NCBI GenBank assembly: GCA_000466585.1
Contig: KE993462.1
Location: forward strand, 1 to 64,000
Reading direction: 5' to 3'
Length of the DNA stretch: 64,000 nucleotides
Source: Clostridiales bacterium oral taxon 876 str. F0540
GTDB lineage: Bacteria > Bacillota > Clostridia > Clostridiales > Clostridiaceae
The translations under genes and the position numbers were made by a program. The notes beneath the pieces were generated by a model that did no database searches, was not told the DNA's origin, and saw nothing but the letters and a program-made list of their open reading frames with translations. Numbering within the stretch: the stretch's first letter is position 1; each line of letters starts with the position of its first letter. Shown piece after piece: positions 43,311 through 51,892 of the stretch.

Positions 43311-43358
43311 TGCCGCATTAGTATATTTATGTATGCTAATGCGGCAGCTCTTTTTATT
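43311..43358 (+). terminator. Terminator after the deacetylase pair
   Basis: TGCCGCATTAGTATA pairs with TATGCTAATGCGGCA (one G-T opposition), followed by GCTCTTTTTATT. Confidence 0.85.
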
Positions 43359-43738
43359 ATCTTTAATTAAAGGAACTATGGGGTCATGCCAACATTTAAA
43401 CGCCACCTTTAGTAGTAAATCTTAAATGTTATATATATTTTATCCTTATGTTTTTTAAAGAAAACAAGCAAAATATAAAAATTTTCAATTAATAAGCTTT
43501 TAACTTCCTAACCTATATCAATATTGTACCCCCAATATTGATATGGTTCCAACAATATAAAAACTTAAGAAGATAAGAATATATCTTCTTATCTTCTTGA
43601 TAAAGTTTCAAGGTAAGTTAGCATTTAATAAGCAAACTCACAAGGTTGATGCAAGTTTGAAAAAATTACCAACAAATAAATAAACAAAATATTCGGATAA
43701 AAGACAAGCTAATGTCGCAATATTGAAGATTAATTGCA
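43359..43738. other. Long intergenic region with two strong hairpins
   Basis: No gene is seen. Two near-adjacent perfect hairpins stand out: ATATCAATATTG (43515-43526) with its complement at 43533-43544 around TACCCC, and AAGAAGATAAGAA (43567-43579) with its complement at 43586-43598. Neither is followed by a U-run on the plus strand. They lie upstream of the probable promoter of the GGDEF gene and may be protein-binding sites or part of a small RNA. Confidence 0.5.
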
Positions 43739-43768
43739 TTGTTAAAGTGTAGTAACTGATGATATAAT
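43739..43768 (+). promoter_or_regulatory. Probable promoter for the GGDEF-Spo0E gene
   Basis: TTGTTA (43739-43744), 18-base spacer, TATAAT (43763-43768). The leader would be about 160 bases. Confidence 0.5.
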
Positions 43769-43936
43769 CTGAATAACATAGTATCAAATGAAGTTCAAAC
43801 ACGAACATAATGAGCAGTAATTTATTTGTGCAAGATTTTTATATAAAAGTTGCATAATGTAATTCAGTAGCACTTTGCTTATGATGCGTGTGACTATTAG
43901 TAAATTCAATTGAATAGTCATGGAGGTGAACAACAA

Positions 43937-45040
43937 ATGAACTTAGGTCACGAGATAAAGAAAAGGTTATCAATATTCAAAAATTTTTATGATACTATCA
44001 GAATCATGGATCCAATAAATAAAACATCATACATAATTACTGAAAATGGAGTGCGTGCAGTAAATTATAATTGTTACTGTATGTGGAACAAGAGTAATGC
44101 CTGTGACAACTGTGTTTCTATGAGAGCATTAATTGAGCAAGATACTTTTATAAAAATAGAGCATGATGATGGAAAAGTTATGATGGTCATTGCAACATCC
44201 GTTGAAATCGAAGGAAATGCTTACATCGTAGAGATATTAAAGGATATTACTAAAAACAGTAAACTGGATGCTATATTTGATAAAAATCGTGATGTTGTAG
44301 GTGATCTGATTAATTCTGTAAACGAAAGAGCAGTCGGGGACGAGTTAACGGGTTTGTATAATCGAAGATATATAAATGAAAGACTGCCCCTTGATCTGAA
44401 TTATAGTAAACTGAATAATTCACCATTATCAATTATAATGGCAGATATTGATTTCTTTAAGAAAGTTAATGACAAGTATGGTCATTTAGCTGGTGATAAG
44501 ATCCTTAGAGAATATTCAGGTATATTATTAAACTCAATAACAAGCAACACACATTGGGCATCCAGATTTGGAGGAGAAGAATTTCTTATTGTATTAAATA
44601 ATGCTAATTTAAAAAAAGCTTATGATATAGCTGAAGAAATTCGGATAAAGGTGGAAAACACTTCTTTTCACTTTGAGGGGCAAATGATTAATATAACCTC
44701 AAGCTTTGGAGTATATTGTACTCAAGACTATAATATTAAAGTTTCTGACCTGCTATCTAAAGTTGACGATAATCTATATGAAGCTAAATTTTCAGGTAGG
44801 AACAGAACTGTGGCAAAAGAAGACAATTCACAGCAACATATTAATATAGAAGAGAGAATTAACATTGAAAATAAAAATCTTAAGCTTTTAAGAATCAAAA
44901 ATCAAATAGACGAATTAAGAGAAACATTAAACGAGATATGTTGTACTATTGATGAAGGCAAATACAATCCGGACAGATTATTTATTAGCGAGTACTTGGA
45001 TGAGCTGATAGTAGAATATATGAAGGAATTTAATTCTTAA
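43937..45040 (+). CDS. Diguanylate cyclase with Cys4 sensor and C-terminal Spo0E-like domain
   Basis: A 367-aa cytosolic protein with three parts. Residues 1-105 form a PAS-like sensor with a cysteine set (C46, C48, C56, C59) suited to metal or redox sensing. Residues 135-295 are a GGDEF domain: DELTGLYNRR start, active GGEEF at 212-216, and no RxxD inhibitory site before it, so product inhibition is unlikely. Residues 315-365 (IDELRETLNE ... ISEYLDELIVEY) match the Spo0E-family aspartyl-phosphate phosphatase pattern, whose signature is SQELD followed by L/I-I-x-x-Y. The fusion would link cyclic di-GMP synthesis to Spo0A~P dephosphorylation. ATG 43937 fits GGAGGTG; an upstream TTG frame is unlikely. 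Confidence 0.88.
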   Translation: MNLGHEIKKRLSIFKNFYDTIRIMDPINKTSYIITENGVRAVNYNCYCMWNKSNACDNCVSMRALIEQDTFIKIEHDDGKVMMVIATSVEIEGNAYIVEILKDITKNSKLDAIFDKNRDVVGDLINSVNERAVGDELTGLYNRRYINERLPLDLNYSKLNNSPLSIIMADIDFFKKVNDKYGHLAGDKILREYSGILLNSITSNTHWASRFGGEEFLIVLNNANLKKAYDIAEEIRIKVENTSFHFEGQMINITSSFGVYCTQDYNIKVSDLLSKVDDNLYEAKFSGRNRTVAKEDNSQQHINIEERINIENKNLKLLRIKNQIDELRETLNEICCTIDEGKYNPDRLFISEYLDELIVEYMKEFNS

Positions 45041-45041
45041 A

Positions 45042-45078
45042 TAGAAACTCTATGGTTATCCATAGAGTTTCTAATTTT
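45042..45078. terminator. Terminator between the GGDEF gene and kdpC
   Basis: TAGAAACTCTATGG pairs perfectly with its complement over TTAT, then ATTTTAG; it serves the two convergent units. Confidence 0.88.
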
Positions 45079-45099
45079 AGTAATTAAACTCATATAGAA

Positions 45100-45726
45100 T
45101 TATTTTTTATTAAGAAGCTTAAACACGTCTATATTAGCTTTTAAAACATTAACTCTTGGTTCACCTAACACTCCAAGCTGTCTGTCCTCTGTAGAGGCTT
45201 CTATAATTTTATTCAGTTCAGCTTCACTTATACCCGTAGCTTTAGCTACTGAAGGAATCTGAAGCTTTGCTGCAGCGGGACTTATATGAGGATCAAGCCC
45301 GGAGCCTGATGCAGTTAAAAGGTCTGCAGGTATATCCTCTTTTTTAACACTGGGGTTTGCTTTTAAAAACTCATCCATGTCCTTCTGGACTCTTTCTGCT
45401 AAGGCAGGATTTGAAGGAGCAAGGTTTTGAGAGCCTGAAGAAACTCCTGAGTAAGCGGTTTTTCCGTCCTTGTCAGGTTTTGTATCAGCTTCCGTATAGG
45501 TATTATAATTAACAGCGGAAGGTCTTCCTTTAAAATACCTTGCATCGCTAAAGATTTGGCCTAAGACTTCAGAGCCTACCTTTTGACCATCTAGGTCTAT
45601 AATACTCCCATTAGCCTGCTTTGGTAGAGCAAGCTGACTTAAACCTGTCATTAGAAGCGGGTATCCTATACCAAATATGACCAATAATATTATACTTAAA
45701 AGAAAAGCTTTCTTAAAAATTTTCAT
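45100..45726 (-). CDS. kdpC: K+-transporting ATPase subunit KdpC
   Basis: A 208-aa single-span subunit of the KdpFABC high-affinity K+ pump. The N-terminal helix (residues 8-28) and SQNLAPSNPAL, the family hallmark (near residue 100), are present, as is SGLDPHISPAAA. It helps ATP binding by KdpB. It is last in the kdpFABC operon, 25 bases after kdpB. No kdpX-like gene follows. Confidence 0.94.
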   Translation of the reverse strand: MKIFKKAFLLSIILLVIFGIGYPLLMTGLSQLALPKQANGSIIDLDGQKVGSEVLGQIFSDARYFKGRPSAVNYNTYTEADTKPDKDGKTAYSGVSSGSQNLAPSNPALAERVQKDMDEFLKANPSVKKEDIPADLLTASGSGLDPHISPAAAKLQIPSVAKATGISEAELNKIIEASTEDRQLGVLGEPRVNVLKANIDVFKLLNKK

Positions 45727-45751
45727 AAAAATTCATCCTTTCACTAAAAGG

Positions 45752-47812
45752 CTAAGCAAGGTTTAATACTCTTAATAGAGGTCCAATAAAAATATCTATT
45801 ATCTTGATACCAACAAAAGGAGCAACTAAACCACCCACACCAAAGATTAGTACATTTCTTGCAAGCAGCACAGAGGCTTTCATAGGTCTGTATTTTACAC
45901 CTTTCATTGCTATAGGTATGAGCAGCGGTATAATTATAGCATTGAAAATTAGGGCTGAGATTATAGCACTTTGAGAAGAACCAAGTCTCATTATATTTAA
46001 AATGTTCATTTGTGGTATAGCAGCAGCAAACATAGCTGGGATAATGGCAAAATATTTTGCAACGTCATTAGCTATACTGAAAGTTGTAAGTGCTCCTCTT
46101 GTTATTAGAAGCTGCTTACCTATTTCCACAACCTCAAGTATCTTTGTTGGATCAGAATCTAAATCCACCATATTAGCTGCTTCCTTTGCAGCTACAGTTC
46201 CGCTGTTCATTGCAAGACCAACGTCTGCTTGAGCTAGAGCTGGTGCATCATTCGTACCATCGCCTGTCATAGCAACAAGCTTTCCCTCTGCCTGTTCTTT
46301 TTTAATTACTGCTATTTTATCCTCTGGCTTGCATTCAGCAACAAACTCATCTACTCCTGCTTCTCTCGCAATGGTGGCCGCGGTTAATGGGTTATCTCCG
46401 GTACACATTATAGTTTTTATTCCCATTTCTCTAAGTCTGTCAAATCTTTCTACAAGACCGGGTTTTACAGTATCTTTAAGGTATATTACACCTAAAATAA
46501 TTTTATCAACACATACTACAAGAGGAGTTCCGCCAAGCTTTGATATTCTTTCAGTTATTTCATCAAGCCCTTCAGGTATTGTACCTCCCAGTTCGCAGGC
46601 AAAGGCTTTAATGCTGTCAGCTGCGCCTTTTCTAATTTGTGTGCCATTTTTCAAATCCAAGCCGCTTTTTCTTGTTTGGGCTGTAAACTCTATAAATTCG
46701 CAGTCCTCGTATTCCTTTGTATCAATGCTAATACCAAGCTTGTTGGCAAGCTCTACTATAGATCTTCCCTCAGGCGTTTCATCCTTTATTGAAGAAATAA
46801 GAGCAAATTTAATTAACTCATTCTTAGAAATATTATCAACCGGGTAAAAGTCCGCAGCCATTCTGTTGCCAAAGGTTATTGTACCGGTTTTATCCAGTAT
46901 CATGGTGCTTACGTCCCCGCAAGCTTCTACAGCTTTTCCTGACATTGCTATTACATTAAAGCGTGTTACTCTGTCCATTCCTGCTATACCGATAGCGGAA
47001 AGAAGCCCTCCGATGGTTGTAGGAATTAAGCATACTAAAAGAGCAATTAAGGTTGCTACATTAATAATTACTCCTGAATATGAGGCCATAGGAAGAAGTG
47101 AAATTATAACAACTAAAAAAATAATAGTTAAGCTTACAAGTATGGTGTTCAGTGCAATTTCATTTGGGGTCTTCTGTCTTGCTGCACCTTCAACCAAGGC
47201 TATCATTTTATCTAGGAAGGACTCACCAGGTGTTGCAGTGATTTTAATCTTTAGGAAGTCACTGACAACCTTGGTTCCGCCTGTAACAGAGCTGAAATCA
47301 CCGCCGGCTTCCTTAACTACCGGAGCAGATTCTCCTGTTATGGCAGATTCATCTACAGAGGCTATACCTTCAATAACCTCACCGTCGTTTGGTATAATAT
47401 CTCCTGCTTCTACTAATACAATGTCATCCTTCTTAACTTCATTTGAGCTTACAATTTTAATGCTGCCATTTGAACTAAGAAGTTTTGCCTTAGTATCCTT
47501 GCGAGTTTTCTTAAGACTGTCTGCCTGAGCCTTTCCTCTGCCTTCAGCAATTGCTTCTGCAAAGTTTGCAAAGAGTGCAGTGATAAGAAGAATTATGAAT
47601 ACAATAGCATTATATAGTCTTAAATTTTCACCGCTATCTCCAAAAATATTAGGAAACAAAGTTAAAACTAAAGTAATCATGGCTCCAAGTTCTACTATAA
47701 ACATAACGGGATTTTTAATCATAAAGGCTGGATTCAATTTAATGAAGGCCTCCTTTATAGCTTTATATAAAATGTTTCTAGACATAAATTTATTTTTACG
47801 TTCTTTACTCAT
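45752..47812 (-). CDS. kdpB: K+-transporting P-type ATPase subunit KdpB
   Basis: A 686-aa catalytic subunit. The phosphorylation motif DKTGTIT, the TGES dephosphorylation motif in the actuator domain (AITGESAPV), the MTGDGTNDAPAL hinge and seven membrane helices are visible. The ATG at 47812 has a GGGAGGAG site; the frame extends upstream to 47836 into the end of kdpA without a matching site, so I use the shorter form. Couples ATP hydrolysis to K+ movement through KdpA. Confidence 0.95.
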   Translation of the reverse strand: MSKERKNKFMSRNILYKAIKEAFIKLNPAFMIKNPVMFIVELGAMITLVLTLFPNIFGDSGENLRLYNAIVFIILLITALFANFAEAIAEGRGKAQADSLKKTRKDTKAKLLSSNGSIKIVSSNEVKKDDIVLVEAGDIIPNDGEVIEGIASVDESAITGESAPVVKEAGGDFSSVTGGTKVVSDFLKIKITATPGESFLDKMIALVEGAARQKTPNEIALNTILVSLTIIFLVVIISLLPMASYSGVIINVATLIALLVCLIPTTIGGLLSAIGIAGMDRVTRFNVIAMSGKAVEACGDVSTMILDKTGTITFGNRMAADFYPVDNISKNELIKFALISSIKDETPEGRSIVELANKLGISIDTKEYEDCEFIEFTAQTRKSGLDLKNGTQIRKGAADSIKAFACELGGTIPEGLDEITERISKLGGTPLVVCVDKIILGVIYLKDTVKPGLVERFDRLREMGIKTIMCTGDNPLTAATIAREAGVDEFVAECKPEDKIAVIKKEQAEGKLVAMTGDGTNDAPALAQADVGLAMNSGTVAAKEAANMVDLDSDPTKILEVVEIGKQLLITRGALTTFSIANDVAKYFAIIPAMFAAAIPQMNILNIMRLGSSQSAIISALIFNAIIIPLLIPIAMKGVKYRPMKASVLLARNVLIFGVGGLVAPFVGIKIIDIFIGPLLRVLNLA

Positions 47813-47826
47813 AAATAATCTCCTCC

Positions 47827-49503
47827 CTATCTCCAAAGAGTTAAGTGTTCTGCTATTGGACCTAATGCAAGGGCTGGGAAGAAGGTTAAAGCAGCTACAA
47901 TTATAATAATAGAAATCAGCATTACAACAAACATTGCATTGTCTGTTTTAAAGGTGGAATCCGTAACCGGTACTGCCTTCTTTTGTGCTAAAGAAGCTGA
48001 TACTGCAAGAAGCAGTATTATAGTCAAGTATCGCCCTAGAAACATTACTATACCAGTAGAGGTATTCCAAAAGAATGTGTTATCTGCTAAGCCCTCAAAG
48101 CCCGAGCCATTATTGGCTGCAGAGGAAGTGAATTCATACAATACCTGACTTAAGCCGTGAAAGCCCGGATTGGTTATTCCGGCTAATCCGCTCTTAGTTA
48201 TTAAAGCAATAGCAGAAGGAATTAATATTATAACAGGATGCACAAGAATGCCTATAGCAATAAGCTTCATCTCTTTGCCTTCTATTTTTTTGCCTAAAAA
48301 CTCAGGCGTTCTTCCTACCATAAGTCCACACAAAAATACCGTTAATATTATATACATAAGCATATTCATAAGACCTACGCCCTTGCCGCCAAAGACTACA
48401 TTAAGCATCATCTGCCACAGAGGAACCAAACCTCCGAGAGGGGTTAGGGTATCATGCATATTGTTTACTGTTCCTGTGGTAAAGGCGGTAGTAACAGTTG
48501 TAAATAACGAAGACCCAGCTAGGCCAAAACGTACTTCCTTACCCTCCATGCTTCCCATTAACTGACTTAAGCCAAGTTTTCCAAGTATAGGGTTTCCGGC
48601 TTTTTCAGCAAGGTAGCATGCAGTAAGAGAAGCTATGAATAAAATTGACATTGCTGCAAATATTGTATAAGCCTGTTTTTTATTTTTAAGCATATGTCCT
48701 AGCATAAATACTAAAGCACCTGGGATTATCATCATGGATAACAGGTTGATTAAATTGCTAAGTGGTGTTGGATTTTCAAAAGGATGAGCCGCATTTGCCC
48801 CAAAGAAACCACCACCATTTGTGCCGATATGCTTTATTGCTTCAAGCGAAGCTACAGGACCTAAAGGTATATCCTGAAGTTTTCCCTCTATAGTGTTAAC
48901 TGTAAGATTAGATGACAAAGTTTGAGGTACCCCCTGCCATACTAATAATAAAGTTACTATTATTGAAAGAGGAAGCAGAACTCTCGTATGAATCCTTACT
49001 AAATCTACAAAGAAGTTGCCAAAGCTCTTTCTTCCGGACAAACCTCTGATAAAAGCAACTGCTGCTGCAAACCCTGTACCTGCTGAAGTAAACATCAGAT
49101 AGGTAATAGCAGCCATTTGACTGAAATAAGAGAGTCCTGATTCTCCTGAGTAGTGTTGGAGGTTTGTATTGGTTATAAAGCTGATGGCAGTGTTAAAGGA
49201 TAAGGACTGTTCCATAGGTTTTATTCCATTTGGATTAAAAAGACCCATTCCTTGAATTCTAAAAATTAGAAATACTATAAGTGCCATCACAGCATTTGTT
49301 GCCAGCAAGGATAATAGATAAGTCTTCCAGTTCATTTCCTCATCATTTATGCCTGCAACCTTATATATAAACTTATCAACAGGATTTATTAATGGGTCTA
49401 AAAAAGTTTTATCTTTTATTGAGACCTTGTACAAATATTTCCCTAAAGGAATAATTATTAAAATAAACAGCAATAAAGTTATTGCAATCTGTAAAATGTC
49501 CAT
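47827..49503 (-). CDS. kdpA: K+-transporting ATPase channel subunit KdpA
   Basis: A 558-aa channel-like subunit of the SKT family with about ten helices. The four selectivity-filter segments are recognisable (for example NTNLQHYSG and TNGGGFFGANAAHPFENP). It binds K+ in the periplasm-facing filter and passes it through an intersubunit tunnel to KdpB. Full length. It lies between kdpF and kdpB. Confidence 0.95.
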   Translation of the reverse strand: MDILQIAITLLLFILIIIPLGKYLYKVSIKDKTFLDPLINPVDKFIYKVAGINDEEMNWKTYLLSLLATNAVMALIVFLIFRIQGMGLFNPNGIKPMEQSLSFNTAISFITNTNLQHYSGESGLSYFSQMAAITYLMFTSAGTGFAAAVAFIRGLSGRKSFGNFFVDLVRIHTRVLLPLSIIVTLLLVWQGVPQTLSSNLTVNTIEGKLQDIPLGPVASLEAIKHIGTNGGGFFGANAAHPFENPTPLSNLINLLSMMIIPGALVFMLGHMLKNKKQAYTIFAAMSILFIASLTACYLAEKAGNPILGKLGLSQLMGSMEGKEVRFGLAGSSLFTTVTTAFTTGTVNNMHDTLTPLGGLVPLWQMMLNVVFGGKGVGLMNMLMYIILTVFLCGLMVGRTPEFLGKKIEGKEMKLIAIGILVHPVIILIPSAIALITKSGLAGITNPGFHGLSQVLYEFTSSAANNGSGFEGLADNTFFWNTSTGIVMFLGRYLTIILLLAVSASLAQKKAVPVTDSTFKTDNAMFVVMLISIIIIVAALTFFPALALGPIAEHLTLWR

Positions 49504-49518
49504 GTTGGGTCCGCCTTT

Positions 49519-49596
49519 CTAAAATTTCTCTGGGTTTATGAGTGCATAGCCTAAGTAAATAAAAAGCAATGCAGCAATTATAATTAAAATAATCAT
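49519..49596 (-). CDS. kdpF: KdpF-like 25-residue membrane peptide
   Basis: A 25-codon frame starting at 49596, product MIILIIIAALLFIYLGYAL plus INPEKF. The one-helix length, the YALINPEKF-type ending and the position just before kdpA are those of KdpF, which stabilises the complex between KdpA and KdpB. It is below most gene-calling thresholds. It has a GGTGGATATTA leader, a modest ribosome site. Confidence 0.85.
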   Translation of the reverse strand: MIILIIIAALLFIYLGYALINPEKF

Positions 49597-49609
49597 ATTA
49601 ATATCCACC

Positions 49610-49714
49610 TTATCCTTCTTCTTTATTAGATATCTGCTTGTCACACCAGTTTGTAAATAAATAAGTTAAATAAAAGCATATTAGTAATGCTCCTATAAAT
49701 AATAAGTCCTTCAT
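49610..49714 (-). CDS. 34-residue membrane mini-protein at the head of the kdp operon
   Basis: A 34-codon frame (ATG at 49714, strong TAGGAGGG site) gives one N-terminal helix (MKDLLFIGALLICFYLTYLF) and a charged tail with a single Cys (NWCDKQISNKEEG). In Clostridium acetobutylicum two small hydrophobic ORFs (orfZ, orfY) were reported ahead of kdpA; this gene and kdpF match that arrangement. Its role is unknown. Confidence 0.75.
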   Translation of the reverse strand: MKDLLFIGALLICFYLTYLFTNWCDKQISNKEEG

Positions 49715-49726
49715 GGTATCCCTCCT

Positions 49727-49773
49727 AAAAAATAACACGTTGCATAATGGGTTGTAGAATTAGCACGTGTTAT
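49727..49773 (-). promoter_or_regulatory. Terminator-like hairpin in the kdp leader
   Basis: On the minus strand ATAACACGT (49765-49773) pairs with ACGTGTTAT (49732-49740) and an inner TGC/TAAT stem extends it; six U residues follow directly before the AGGAGG ribosome site. This looks like an attenuator or a site that blocks translation initiation. I see no known riboswitch fold in the short 5' part. A TATAAT-type -10 on the minus strand lies at 49794-49799 without a good -35, as expected for an activated promoter. Confidence 0.5.
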
Positions 49774-50031
49774 CCGGCTGTTAGCATATAAAGATTATAC
49801 ATCCCATGACAGTTAAAGCTCGATTATTAAAACCTGTGCTTTAATAAGCTAATACTGCTTATAGATTCTAATTTAGAGAAACTAGGTTCTTTTTTCATAG
49901 CAAGGATTAAGTTTTCTTTGGTTTGCACATGTACTTAAGGAGAGTTTGACTTTTCTAATTGTAAAAATTATACTAGCTTTATTAAGGGAAGCTTTAAAAT
50001 TTAAAGGGTTGATTGCACAGGAGAGAGAATT
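49774..50031. other. Regulatory gap between the divergent kdp operons
   Basis: No gene is seen in the 317 bases between the two units. It holds the kdp leader hairpin, a minus-strand TATAAT (49794-49799), inverted half-sites around AGCTAATACTGCTT near 49850, and the plus-strand promoter of the kinase gene. Confidence 0.5.
49946..49974 (+). promoter_or_regulatory. Promoter of the histidine kinase operon
   Basis: TTGACT (49946-49951) and TATACT (49969-49974) with a 17-base spacer, 57 bases before the start codon. Confidence 0.7.
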
Positions 50032-51867
50032 ATGTTAAAAACCTTAAAAGGCAAGTTTTTGATTGTTTATCTGCTGTTAGTATTTATACTTGCGGTGGTA
50101 GGGGCAACCTCCATAGCTAATATATATTCCTTAGGGAAAAGCATACAAGGACTTATGACTGACAATTATAAAAGTATAAATGCGGCCGGTTATATGTTGG
50201 ATGCACTGGAAGGACAGAACTCTGCTGCACTGACCTATATAAATACCAATAAAAATAAAGGAATTAGCGATTTTAATAAAAACAGCGGTTATTTTTATCA
50301 ATGGTATAATGTAGAGGCGTCAAATATTACCGAAAAAAATGAGAAGCAATTTGTAGAAGATATAAATAATTCTTATACAGCTTACTTAACATTATTTTCA
50401 AAGCTTCAAGAAACAGCAATAAATTCGGATAATTCCAAGGTAATAGATTTTTATAATAACGAAATGTACCCTGAGTACAGCAATCTCAAAAAACTTCTAA
50501 GAGATTTATCTATTCTAAATGAAAAGGCTATGTTTAGCGGTAAGGAAAAAGTAATAAATGCTTCTGAGAAGTCCATGAATATAGTTATAATTCTATCTGT
50601 GCTTTCTATAATTGGAGGTCTTACTGCAGCATGGTTATCACTAATTAAATTCCTAAGTCCCTTGTACGCTTTAAGAGATAATATGAAAGCGCTAAAGGAA
50701 GGCGAATTAAATAAGCAGACGAAAATTGTAAGTCAGGATGAAATAGGTGAGCTTTCTAAGGAATTCAATGATATGACTAAAAGACTTATGCAGTTTGAAC
50801 AAAGCACCTTAGGCAAGGTTTTAGCTGAGAAAAATAAGTCTTTAGCTATAGTTAAAAGTATTTCGGATCCAATAATTGTTATGGACGCAGATTATAAAAT
50901 AGTGCTCATAAATGATGCTTTTGAACAGCTATTTAAGCTTGAAGAAAAAAACGTCTTAAACAAGTATTTTCTTGAGGTAGTGAGAAATGGTGAATTGTAT
51001 GACTATATTAAAAATATATATAACTCAGAAGAAGATAAAATAGAGCAGAAAATTTTTTATTTTAATTATAACAGTAAAGACTATTATTATAATGTTCTAG
51101 TAACTAGACTAAGAGAAACAGATAATAAGAGATACGGTTTGGTTGTACTTTTTCAAAACGTAACAGGTCTTAAAGAGATAGAAAAACTGAAAAGTGATTT
51201 TATAGCTACGGTTTCTCACGAATTTAAGACTCCACTTACTTCTATAATGATGGGCGCAAGTTTAATTGGAGATGAAGCTGCTGGAGGTCTTAGTAATAAG
51301 CAGCAGGAAATAGTTGAAACTATAAATGAAGAAAGTGAAAAGCTTTTGAATTTAGTTAATAATCTTCTTCATCTTTCAAAGCTGGAGTCCAGTAAATCTA
51401 TATTTAATACAGAGGTCTGCACTATAGAAGCTATTGTAGAAAATAGTCTTAAGAGCTTTGTCAGTGAGGCTAAAGAAAGAAATATAAGCCTGCAATATAA
51501 TCCTATTGGAAGTTCTATAAAGGTTGAAGTGGATTTTGATAAAACTGTTTGGGTTTTAAATAATTTAATATCAAATGCACTAAAGTTTACTGAAGATGGA
51601 GATCAGATACTAATCAGGTCTTTTGTTAAACAGAATAGAGTGTGTGTTTCAGTTAAAGATACAGGGAAAGGTATACCTGAAGAATATGTTGAAAAAATTT
51701 TTGACAAGTTTGTTCAGGTTAGGGGAACAGAGGATAGAGGCACAGGTTTGGGTCTTTCTATTGCAAAGGAAATTGTGGAAGCTCAGGGCGGTGAAATATG
51801 GTGTGAAAGCAAGCTTCATGAAGGCAGCATCTTTACTTTCACACTACCGCTTGAAGAAGAATTTTAG
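50032..51867 (+). CDS. Membrane sensor histidine kinase (HAMP-PAS-HisKA-HATPase)
   Basis: A 611-aa kinase. Two membrane helices (about residues 8-28 and 183-205) enclose an extracellular four-helix-type sensor. HAMP follows (about 206-260), then a PAS domain (about 272-385), the HisKA box TVSHEFKTPLTS with the phosphorylated His near residue 395, and a complete HATPase (N box NNLISNALKF, G1 VKDTGKGIP, G2 GTGLGLS). It opens an operon with a receiver protein and a KdpD-like sensor, directly opposite kdp, so it probably supplies the kinase part of K+ signalling. That assignment is from context. Confidence 0.9.
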   Translation: MLKTLKGKFLIVYLLLVFILAVVGATSIANIYSLGKSIQGLMTDNYKSINAAGYMLDALEGQNSAALTYINTNKNKGISDFNKNSGYFYQWYNVEASNITEKNEKQFVEDINNSYTAYLTLFSKLQETAINSDNSKVIDFYNNEMYPEYSNLKKLLRDLSILNEKAMFSGKEKVINASEKSMNIVIILSVLSIIGGLTAAWLSLIKFLSPLYALRDNMKALKEGELNKQTKIVSQDEIGELSKEFNDMTKRLMQFEQSTLGKVLAEKNKSLAIVKSISDPIIVMDADYKIVLINDAFEQLFKLEEKNVLNKYFLEVVRNGELYDYIKNIYNSEEDKIEQKIFYFNYNSKDYYYNVLVTRLRETDNKRYGLVVLFQNVTGLKEIEKLKSDFIATVSHEFKTPLTSIMMGASLIGDEAAGGLSNKQQEIVETINEESEKLLNLVNNLLHLSKLESSKSIFNTEVCTIEAIVENSLKSFVSEAKERNISLQYNPIGSSIKVEVDFDKTVWVLNNLISNALKFTEDGDQILIRSFVKQNRVCVSVKDTGKGIPEEYVEKIFDKFVQVRGTEDRGTGLGLSIAKEIVEAQGGEIWCESKLHEGSIFTFTLPLEEEF

Positions 51868-51892
51868 TATTTAAGGGGTATAGGAGGTAGTT

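Noticed and set aside
47580..47906. Plus-strand frames of 70-220 codons across the kdp and PTS genes
   Set aside because: They are antisense shadows of strongly supported coding sequences with no ribosome sites and no homology.
49775..49900. Cyclic di-AMP (ydaO) riboswitch in front of kdp
   Set aside because: Expected for K+ transport genes in Firmicutes, but none of its conserved motifs could be found on the minus strand in the leader.
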